From assembly GCA_019411205.1 (NCBI GenBank), contig DXRF01000231.1, positions 1 to 5,135 on the forward strand: 5,135 bases of DNA, written 5' to 3'. The notes under the pieces were generated by a model. That model did no database searches and had not been told where the DNA came from. It saw only the letters and a program-made list of their open reading frames with translations. Of this stretch, positions 1 through 5,135 are shown in pieces. The position numbers and the translations under genes were made by a program. The DNA comes from Parabacteroides sp. (lineage in GTDB: Bacteria; Bacteroidota; Bacteroidia; Bacteroidales; Tannerellaceae). The stretch's first letter is position 1, and each line of letters starts with the position of its first letter.

Positions 1-1923
1 ACGCTCGAAGGTAAGCTCGTCGAAATAAAGGCGGTCGCACATATCATAGTCGGTCGAAACCGTTTCGGGATTGTAGTTGATCATCACCGAACGCCAACCC
101 TCCTTACGGATCGTTTCCAACGCCTGCACACCACACCAGTCGAACTCGACCGAACTGCCGATCCGGTAAGCGCCGGAACCCAGCACGACGATGGAACGGT
201 GGTCACCCTGATACTGCACGTCGTTTTCCGTACCGCTATAGGTCAGATACAGATAGTTCGTCTGCGCCGGGTATTCGGCAGCCAGCGTATCGATCTGTTT
301 CACAACCGGGACGATGCCGTGTTCCTTACGGAACTGGCGGACCTGCATCATACCTTTTTCAATATTTCCCTCAAAGCCGAAGGCGCGGGCTATCTGGAAA
401 TCGGAGAAACCTTGCCGTTTCGCCTTGCGAAGCAATTGACTATTGACAATGGACGATTGACAATTATCAGGATTGCGATATTCTTTTTTAATTGCCAATT
501 GTCCATTGTCAATTGTCAATTTATGCAACTCCTTGGAGGTACACATGATTCCGTAGAGTTTTTGCAGGAACCACCGGTCTATCTTGGTCAGTTCGTGTAT
601 TTGATCGACGGTATATCCGGCACGGAACGCTTTGGAGATAACGAAGATACGGGTGTCGGTCGGTTCATGGAGCGCCTTGTCGATGTCGGCTATCACCAGT
701 TCCTTGTTTTCCACGAAGCCGTGCATGCCCTGTCCGATCATACGCAACCCTTTTTGGATCGCCTCTTCGAAGGTGCGCCCGATCGCCATCACCTCTCCCA
801 CAGATTTCATGCTCGACCCCAATTCGCGGGCCACACCGTGAAACTTACCTAAATCCCAGCGCGGGATCTTACAGACCACATAATCGAGAGCCGGTTCGAA
901 GAAAGCGCTTGTCGTCTTTGTCACCGAGTTTTTCAAATCGAAAAGGCCGTAACCCAATCCTAACTTGGCTGCGACGAAAGCCAACGGATAACCGGTTGCT
1001 TTAGAGGCCAGCGCAGACGAACGGGAGAGACGGGCGTTCACCTCGATCACACGGTAGTCTTCGCTCTCCGGATCGAAAGCATATTGCACGTTACATTCGC
1101 CCACGATACCTATATGACGGATAATCCGGATAGCCAGTTCACGAAGTTTATGATATTCACTGTTGGTCAGTGTCTGCGACGGAGCGATCACGATACTTTC
1201 GCCGGTATGGATGCCCAGCGGGTCGAAGTTCTCCATGTTGCAGACCGTGATACAGTTGTCGAAACGGTCGCGCACCACCTCATATTCCACTTCTTTCCAC
1301 CCTTTCAAGCTCTTTTCCACCAATACTTGGGGAGAGAAAGAGAAGGCTTTTTCGACCAACATATCCAGCTCTTCTTCGTTGTCGCAGAAACCGGAACCGA
1401 GGCCACCCAGTGCATAAGCGGCACGGACAATCACCGGATAGCCTAACTCGGCAGCAGCCCGGCGGGCATCTTCGGCATTCTCCACAGCTTCGCTCTTGAT
1501 CGTCTTCACACCGATCTCATCGAGCTTACGGACGAAGAGTTCACGATCCTCCGTATCCATGATTGCCTGTACCGGAGTACCGAGTACACGGACGTTATAT
1601 TTTTCCAACACACCACTCTGGTAAAGCGCCACACCGCAGTTCAACGCCGTCTGGCCTCCAAAAGCGAGCAGGATGCCATCCGGACGTTCTTTGGCGATCA
1701 CCTTTTCGACAAAGAAGGGGGTGACGGGCAGGAAATAAACGGTATCTGCCACTCCTTCCGAAGTCTGTACCGTAGCGATGTTCGGATTGATAAGCACTGT
1801 CTGGATTCCCTCCTCCTTGATGGCTTTCAAAGCCTGGCTGCCTGAATAGTCGAATTCGCCAGCTTCGCCGATCTTGAGGGCGCCGGAACCGAGTATCAGG
1901 ACTTTCTTTATATCTTCTTTCAT
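1..1923 (-). CDS. carB: Carbamoyl phosphate synthetase large subunit, 3' end cut by window edge
   Basis: Large subunit of glutamine-dependent carbamoyl phosphate synthetase: it uses ammonia from CarA, bicarbonate and two ATP to make carbamoyl phosphate for pyrimidines and arginine, in the cytoplasm. I translated the minus strand from the ATG at 1923 and found 641 open codons to position 1, with no stop or frameshift. Visible blocks: GSGALKIGEAGEFDYSGSQA (residues 11-30), FGGQTALNCG (88-97), the ATP-grasp glycine loop VRAAYALGGLGSGF (166-179), ENFDPLGIHTGESI (231-244), EVNARLSRSSALASKATGYP (295-314), MKSVGEVMAIGRT (372-384), then the oligomerisation region, then the start of the second synthetase half, GSGAYRIGSSVEFDWCG (582-598) and NYNPETVSTDYDMCDRLYF (617-635). 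The rest of that half lies outside the window. The start fits because MKEDIKKVLILGSGALKIGE begins as the family does. It follows carA by 50 bp. Odd: residues about 469-497 (LTIDNGQL...NCQSSIVNSQL) come from an inverted repeat and make this region roughly 20 residues longer than in E. coli CarB as I recall it. Identity is very sure. Confidence 0.97.
   Translation of the reverse strand, partial: MKEDIKKVLILGSGALKIGEAGEFDYSGSQALKAIKEEGIQTVLINPNIATVQTSEGVADTVYFLPVTPFFVEKVIAKERPDGILLAFGGQTALNCGVALYQSGVLEKYNVRVLGTPVQAIMDTEDRELFVRKLDEIGVKTIKSEAVENAEDARRAAAELGYPVIVRAAYALGGLGSGFCDNEEELDMLVEKAFSFSPQVLVEKSLKGWKEVEYEVVRDRFDNCITVCNMENFDPLGIHTGESIVIAPSQTLTNSEYHKLRELAIRIIRHIGIVGECNVQYAFDPESEDYRVIEVNARLSRSSALASKATGYPLAFVAAKLGLGYGLFDLKNSVTKTTSAFFEPALDYVVCKIPRWDLGKFHGVARELGSSMKSVGEVMAIGRTFEEAIQKGLRMIGQGMHGFVENKELVIADIDKALHEPTDTRIFVISKAFRAGYTVDQIHELTKIDRWFLQKLYGIMCTSKELHKLTIDNGQLAIKKEYRNPDNCQSSIVNSQLLRKAKRQGFSDFQIARAFGFEGNIEKGMMQVRQFRKEHGIVPVVKQIDTLAAEYPAQTNYLYLTYSGTENDVQYQGDHRSIVVLGSGAYRIGSSVEFDWCGVQALETIRKEGWRSVMINYNPETVSTDYDMCDRLYFDELTFER
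434..521. repeat. Inverted-repeat element inserted in frame within carB
   Basis: The left arm (434-466) and right arm (489-521) are reverse complements over 33 bp with three mismatches (441/514, 455/500, 460/495) and a 22-bp loop (467-488). One mismatch is a U-G wobble in the carB mRNA. The arms are built from TTGACAA-like 7-bp units with one irregular GACAATGGAC unit. On the coding strand the first arm reads LTIDNGQLAI and the second NCQSSIVNSQL. No transposase or other gene lies inside. The carB frame is preserved on both sides, and conserved CarB sequence resumes at LLRKAKRQGFSDFQIARAF. I see no target-site duplication. It looks like a small palindromic mobile or repetitive element kept as a peptide insertion; its class is unknown to me. 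Confidence 0.85.
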
Positions 1924-1973
1924 TTTTCGGACTCTTTTATTCGTTAACATTTTTAGGTGCGCCGCCTCACTCC
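1924..1973 (-). other. 50-bp carA-carB spacer, no signal seen
   Basis: The spacer holds a GC-rich patch (about 1956-1970) followed on the coding strand by A-rich sequence. There is no T-run after a stem, no promoter-like -7 motif and no strong Shine-Dalgarno site before the carB ATG. This favours read-through from carA into carB. Confidence 0.6.
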
Positions 1974-3146
1974 CTAAAGCAGGTCGACAAACTTATCGAA
2001 GATGAACTCCGTATCGGTCGGCCCACTGCAGGCTTCGGGATGGAACTGGGATGAAAAGAAAGGTTTCGTCTTATGCCGGATCCCTTCGTTCGTCCCGTCG
2101 TTCATGTTGATAAAGAGCGGTTCCCAGTCATCTCCCAACGTGTCTCCCGCCACTGCATAGCCGTGATTTTGGGAAGTGATAAAACACTTCTCCGTCCCCA
2201 CCATGCGTACCGGTTGGTTATGGCTGCGGTGGCCATATTTCAGCTTATAGATCGAAGCGCCTCCGGCTTTGGCAAGCAACTGGTTTCCCATGCAAATGCC
2301 GCAGATAGGTTTGTCTCCATCAAGTGCCTTGCGGATGTTCCGGACAGCAGCATCGCAGGTATCGGGGTCACCGGGACCGTTCGAAAGGAAAAGCCCGTCA
2401 TATTCCAGGTGATTGAAATCGTAGTTCCAAGGGACACGTATCACAGCAACATTCCGCTTCAAAAGGTTACGGATGATGTTGGCCTTCACGCCGCAATCGA
2501 GAAGCACTACGCGCTTCTTCAATTGGCAATTGACAATTGATAATTGACAATTATTGACTTCAGACAAGGGATAGGTCCGACTCGTACCGTCCGGCAGATA
2601 AACAATAATGTCTTTACAAGAAACACGGTCCACATAGTTGATGCTGCCATAATCCGGCATCCCACCTTCATTGTCAATTGTCAATTGTTCATTGTCGCTT
2701 TCATCGGTACCCCCGATAATGATACGCCCCATCATTACCCCATGCTCCCGTATCTTCTTCGTCAGCGCGCGGGTGTCGATGCCGGTGATTCCGGGGATCT
2801 TCTCACGTTTCAACCAGTCACCGAGGCTTTCCACAGCATTCCAGTGGCTATACTCTTCGCTATAGTCACTCACTATAATCGCCTCCGCATAAATTTTCTC
2901 ACTCTCCATGAAGGTAGGCAAGCCGTTCTCTTCGATAGAGAAAGGAGGCACCCCGTAGTTTCCAACCAGCGGATAAGTCAGAACCATCAACTGCCCGGCA
3001 TACGAAGGGTCGGTAAGACTTTCTGTATAACCGGTCATAGCAGTGTTGAACACCACTTCGCCGGCCACTGCCTTGTCGAAACCAAAAGAGAAGCCGTGAA
3101 ACATGCTTCCGTCGTCTAAGACCAATGTTGCTGTTTTTCTTGTCAT
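1974..3146 (-). CDS. carA: Carbamoyl phosphate synthetase small subunit (glutaminase)
   Basis: Small subunit of carbamoyl phosphate synthetase: it hydrolyses glutamine and channels ammonia to CarB. The protein has 390 residues, near the usual length. The N-terminal CarA domain (about 1-145) holds GEVVFNTAMTGY, LTDPSYAGQ, YPLVGNYGVPP and the IPGITGIDTRALTKKIREHG block. The C-terminal class I glutamine amidotransferase domain (about 212-390) holds SNGPGDP (255-261), the nucleophile Cys285 in GICMGNQ, and the His369/Glu371 pair in FHPEA, so the catalytic triad is complete. I chose the ATG at 3146; a TTG at 3152 is in frame, but MTRKTATLVLDDGS starts as the family does. The gene begins 16 bp after the PurF-like gene and is followed 50 bp later by carB, so co-transcription is likely. 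Odd: residues 151-160 (DNEQLTIDNE) and 198-209 (NNCQLSIVNCQL) are encoded by 7-bp repeat tracts, placed between the two domains where a loop can tolerate them. The catalytic core is untouched. Confidence 0.97.
   Translation of the reverse strand: MTRKTATLVLDDGSMFHGFSFGFDKAVAGEVVFNTAMTGYTESLTDPSYAGQLMVLTYPLVGNYGVPPFSIEENGLPTFMESEKIYAEAIIVSDYSEEYSHWNAVESLGDWLKREKIPGITGIDTRALTKKIREHGVMMGRIIIGGTDESDNEQLTIDNEGGMPDYGSINYVDRVSCKDIIVYLPDGTSRTYPLSEVNNCQLSIVNCQLKKRVVLLDCGVKANIIRNLLKRNVAVIRVPWNYDFNHLEYDGLFLSNGPGDPDTCDAAVRNIRKALDGDKPICGICMGNQLLAKAGGASIYKLKYGHRSHNQPVRMVGTEKCFITSQNHGYAVAGDTLGDDWEPLFINMNDGTNEGIRHKTKPFFSSQFHPEACSGPTDTEFIFDKFVDLL
2521..2555. repeat. Heptamer repeat arm in carA encoding NNCQLSIVNCQL
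   Basis: Five consecutive 7-bp units on the plus strand: AATTGGC, AATTGAC, AATTGAT, AATTGAC and the degenerate AATTATT. On the carA strand they encode NNCQLSIVNCQL (residues 198-209), just before the conserved glutaminase-domain start KKRVVLLDCGVK. A 14-bp core (2527-2540) is the exact reverse complement of part of the tract at 2670-2697, so the two carA tracts form an inverted pair. The same peptide type occurs in the carB element. Confidence 0.85.
2670..2697. repeat. Heptamer repeat arm in carA encoding DNEQLTIDNE
   Basis: Units on the plus strand are TTGTCAA, TTGTCAA, TTGTTCA and TTGTCGC. On the carA strand it reads GACAATGAACAATTGACAAT and encodes DNEQLTIDNE (residues 151-160). This matches the carB right arm read the same way (GACAATGGACAATTGGCAAT) at 18 of 20 positions, including the irregular ATGRAC unit, so the two share a family rather than only a simple repeat. 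It is the inverted partner of 2521-2555, separated by about 115 bp of carA coding sequence. Confidence 0.82.
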
Positions 3147-3173
3147 TTTCAATATTCAATTATCATTTTTCAA
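3146..3173 (-). repeat. Degenerate TTGAAAA heptamer tract spanning the purF-like/carA junction
   Basis: On the minus strand four 7-bp units run in register: TTGAAAA, ATGATAA, TTGAATA, TTGAAAA. They supply the last codons and TGA stop of the PurF-like gene (in ATGATAA), the whole 16-bp spacer, and the first base of the carA ATG. The unit resembles the TTGACAA unit of the tracts in carA and carB. It may be a worn copy of the same family or simply AT-rich spacer. Confidence 0.5.
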
Positions 3174-5055
3174 TTCCCCAATATTCCTCTTCCATATAAT
3201 GAATGAACGCTTCGTTCACCATTCGTACACCACCAGGTGTCGGATAATCACCGGAGAAGTACCAGTCGCCCGGATGATCAGGGCAAGCGGCATGCAACCC
3301 TTCGAGTGTCTGGTAGACAATCTCCACCTTCGCACGTGTTCCTACGGAGGTAAGCAGTTCCACCATCTTGGCCGAGATTTCCTCGTCGGTGAAAGACGCA
3401 TAAATCTCCTTCACATAATTTACGGTCGCATCGCACGGCACAACCTGCTGCCGCTTGGCTTTCTTATAGGCATCGAGCAGAACGGATTCCATCCCCTTGT
3501 CCACTAAAAGCGCCACGGCAGCCCTGAACGCGATAAATTCGCTCATACGAGACATATCAATACCGTAATAGTCCGGATAGCGCACCTGCGGAGACGAACT
3601 GACCACCACGATCTTCTTCGGGTTCAGGCGGTCCAGAATACCGATGATACTCTGCCGGAGTGTCGTGCCTCGCACAATGCTGTCGTCAATCACGACCAGA
3701 TTGTCCTCGAAAGGCACAATACTCCCGTACGTGATATCATACACATGGGCAGCCAGATCGTTACGACTGTTCCCCTCAGCAATAAATGTACGCAATTTTA
3801 TATCCTTGATTGCTACTTTTTCACACCTGACACGCATGGACAAGATTTGTTCCAGTTCTTCCTCCTGAAGCAGATGGCTGCGATCGGCGATCCATTCCTT
3901 TTTCTTTTTGTTCAGATATTCGTTCATGCCCTCCTGCAACCCGAAATAAGCAACCTCCGCCGTATTCGGGATAAAGGAGAAGACTGTATGATTCAGATCA
4001 TTGTCCACAGCCTTCAGTACGGCCGGTACAAGATTTTCACCCAACCGTTTCCGTTCACGGTAAATATCCCGGTCACTTCCACGTGAGAAGTAAATACGTT
4101 CGAACGAGCAGGCCTTATTCTCCTTCGGCTCCATGATCTGCGACGTATGCCAGTCACCTTGCTTATTGATGATCAGCGCCTCTCCCCTTTTCAGTTCATC
4201 TATGTCTTCGGCAGGCACATTCATGGCCGTCTGGATGACCGGACGTTCGCTTGCCAGAACCACGATCTCGTCATCGGCATAATAGAACGCCGGACGGATG
4301 CCCCAGGGATCACGCACGCTGAAAGACTCGCCGCTCCCAGTCAATCCGCAGATCACAAAACCACCGTCCCACAGTGGGGCACAACGTTTCAAGACATTCG
4401 ACAAGTCGACATTCGCTTCGATCGCATGGGTGATCTCCATTCCCTTCAGCCCTTCGACTTCATACTTCCGGTACAGCCGTTCGACCTCACGGTCCAGACG
4501 ATGTCCCACCTGTTCCAGCATGATGAAGGTGTCGGCATAGGCACGCGGATGCTGGCCAATGGCTGTTATCTCTTCAAAAATATCCTGTACGTTAGTAAGA
4601 TTGAAATTACCGCAAAGAGCGAGATTTTTGGCTCTCCAGTTGTTACGGCGTAAAAAAGGATGGACATAGGAAATACCGGACTTACCGGTTGTACTGTAAC
4701 GCAGGTGCCCCATATAAAGCTCTCCTGCAAAAGGAAGATTTGTTTTAGCAAAAAGCGGATCGTTCAGTTTGTCAGGCGGCAAATCCTTGTAATGCTCATG
4801 AACAGCTGCGAATATCTCGGTGATGGCTCCTGTGCCTAATGCTCTTTCCCGAAACATATATTCTTCGCCGGGGCTGGCTTCCAACTTGACACATGCTAAA
4901 CCGGCTCCTTCCTGACCACGGTTATGCTGCTTTTCCATCAACAAATAGAGCTTATTGAGCCCATACATCCAAGTTCCATACTTCTGATAATAATATTCCA
5001 AAGGCTTTAGTAACCGGACCATGGCAACTCCACACTCGTGTTTAAGTACTTCCAT
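3163..5055 (-). CDS. PurF-family amidophosphoribosyltransferase-like protein, divergent long form
   Basis: Glutamine amidotransferase joined to a phosphoribosyltransferase domain, 630 residues. By family, PurF makes 5-phosphoribosylamine from PRPP and glutamine, the first step of purine synthesis. N-terminal class II glutaminase: HECGVAMVRLLKP with Cys8 as probable nucleophile after a 7-residue leader that would have to be removed, GHLRYST (116-122), CGNFNLTN (148-155), an ADTF aspartate (175) and RDPWGIRPA (248-256). The PRTase domain has FERIYFSRGSDRD (318-330), IPNTAEVAY (362-370), RTFIAEGNSRND (422-433) and the PRPP loop VVIDDSIVRGTT (454-465), then YGIDMS (497-502). It is longer than the usual PurF of about 470-510 residues. 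The canonical KNRYVGRTFI stretch is replaced by IKDIKLRTFI, preceded by a lysine-rich segment of roughly 30 extra residues (about 383-415), and about 100 residues follow the PRTase fold. It is the first gene of the apparent operon with carAB. I recall similar long proteins beside carAB in Bacteroides. The family is sure; that it is the housekeeping PurF is doubtful, so no symbol is given. Confidence 0.88.
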   Translation of the reverse strand: MEVLKHECGVAMVRLLKPLEYYYQKYGTWMYGLNKLYLLMEKQHNRGQEGAGLACVKLEASPGEEYMFRERALGTGAITEIFAAVHEHYKDLPPDKLNDPLFAKTNLPFAGELYMGHLRYSTTGKSGISYVHPFLRRNNWRAKNLALCGNFNLTNVQDIFEEITAIGQHPRAYADTFIMLEQVGHRLDREVERLYRKYEVEGLKGMEITHAIEANVDLSNVLKRCAPLWDGGFVICGLTGSGESFSVRDPWGIRPAFYYADDEIVVLASERPVIQTAMNVPAEDIDELKRGEALIINKQGDWHTSQIMEPKENKACSFERIYFSRGSDRDIYRERKRLGENLVPAVLKAVDNDLNHTVFSFIPNTAEVAYFGLQEGMNEYLNKKKKEWIADRSHLLQEEELEQILSMRVRCEKVAIKDIKLRTFIAEGNSRNDLAAHVYDITYGSIVPFEDNLVVIDDSIVRGTTLRQSIIGILDRLNPKKIVVVSSSPQVRYPDYYGIDMSRMSEFIAFRAAVALLVDKGMESVLLDAYKKAKRQQVVPCDATVNYVKEIYASFTDEEISAKMVELLTSVGTRAKVEIVYQTLEGLHAACPDHPGDWYFSGDYPTPGGVRMVNEAFIHYMEEEYWGIEK

Positions 5056-5082
5056 TTGGTTCTATCTTGTTTATTTTGACTG

Positions 5083-5112
5083 CAAAGATACTCATACTAT
5101 ATTACATAATGT
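5083..5112 (-). promoter_or_regulatory. Putative Bacteroidales-type promoter for the operon
   Basis: Reading the minus strand, TATCTTTG at 5090-5083 matches the Bacteroidales -7 consensus TAnnTTTG exactly. The -33 TTG-type element is weak: only an ATTATG stretch lies at about the right distance (near 5105-5110). A transcript starting some bases downstream would have a short leader of about 20 nt before the ATG at 5055. No purine-rich Shine-Dalgarno site is evident, which is usual in this group. No other match of this quality was noticed in the two short spacers downstream, which supports one transcript for all three genes. Confidence 0.6.
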
Positions 5113-5120
5113 TCATGTAA
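5102..5120. promoter_or_regulatory. Short dyad TTACAT-N7-ATGTAA over the -33 region, possible operator
   Basis: Perfect 6-bp inverted arms (5102-5107 and 5115-5120) separated by 7 bp. The dyad covers the place where the -33 element of the predicted promoter should lie, a position where a bound protein would block or modulate transcription. I do not recognise it as a site for a known regulator. In such AT-rich DNA a 6-bp dyad can arise by chance, so this is only a weak suggestion. Confidence 0.25.
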
Positions 5121-5135
5121 ACGGAATTTATTTGA

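Noticed and set aside
434..521. Intein, intron or CRISPR explanation for the repeat in carB
   Set aside because: It is far too short for an intein or a self-splicing intron, there is no splicing motif, and the 7-bp units have no spacers as a CRISPR array would.
199..852. 217-codon plus-strand reading frame
   Set aside because: It is antisense to well-conserved carB sequence and its product resembles nothing; its middle part is just the translated inverted repeat.
1..1923. carB as a pseudogene because of the inserted repeat
   Set aside because: Full codon-by-codon reading shows an open frame with conserved CarB motifs on both sides of the insertion.
1951..1970. Terminator between carA and carB
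   Set aside because: The possible stem is only a few base pairs and the coding strand continues A-rich rather than T-rich.
2073..3119. Plus-strand reading frames of 155 and 191 codons
   Set aside because: Both are antisense to carA, whose domains and catalytic residues are clear; they have no recognisable motif.
3147..3152. TTG start for carA two codons upstream of the ATG
   Set aside because: The ATG at 3146 gives the family-typical N-terminus, and the TTG lies in the heptamer tract.
3103..4653. Several plus-strand frames of 74 to 168 codons
   Set aside because: All lie opposite the PurF-like gene and read as shadow frames without motifs.

Overview
The window carries three genes, all on the minus strand and in one direction, in transcription order: a divergent PurF-family amidotransferase (5055 to 3163), carA (3146 to 1974) and carB (1923 to beyond position 1). 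The carA/carB pair encodes the small (glutaminase) and large (synthetase) subunits of glutamine-dependent carbamoyl phosphate synthetase, which feeds pyrimidine and arginine synthesis. carB is cut by the window edge after 641 codons, roughly 60% of a usual large subunit; its frame is open throughout.

The organism is most likely a member of the Bacteroidales (Bacteroides/Parabacteroides type). This is inferred from the protein style, a TAnnTTTG-type -7 promoter element just ahead of the first gene, the lack of clear Shine-Dalgarno sites, and AT-rich 7-bp repeats of the CAATTGT/TTGACAA kind. Intergenic spacers are 16 and 50 bp, so the genes look like one operon driven from a promoter near 5083-5112. 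No RNA gene, transposase or CRISPR is visible, and no non-coding stretch exceeds about 80 bp.

The most unusual feature is a family of 7-bp-periodic, inverted short repeats lying inside the coding regions of both CPSase subunits and kept in frame. In carB, 434-521 is a near-perfect 33-bp inverted repeat with a 22-bp loop. It adds a segment of the LTIDN...NCQxSIVNxQL type to the allosteric/oligomerisation region. In carA two arms of the same family, 2521-2555 and 2670-2697, add DNEQLTIDNE and NNCQLSIVNCQL on either side of the inter-domain region. A related TTGAAAA heptamer tract forms the purF-like/carA junction. These look like small palindromic elements tolerated as peptide insertions, comparable in principle to the Rickettsia palindromic elements.

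The second point of interest is the 630-residue PurF-like protein. It keeps the N-terminal nucleophile cysteine and the PRPP loop, but has a rebuilt flexible-loop region and a long C-terminal part, so its exact reaction is not certain. Both CPSase subunits also carry sequence signatures that resemble the eukaryotic CAD type more than the E. coli type.
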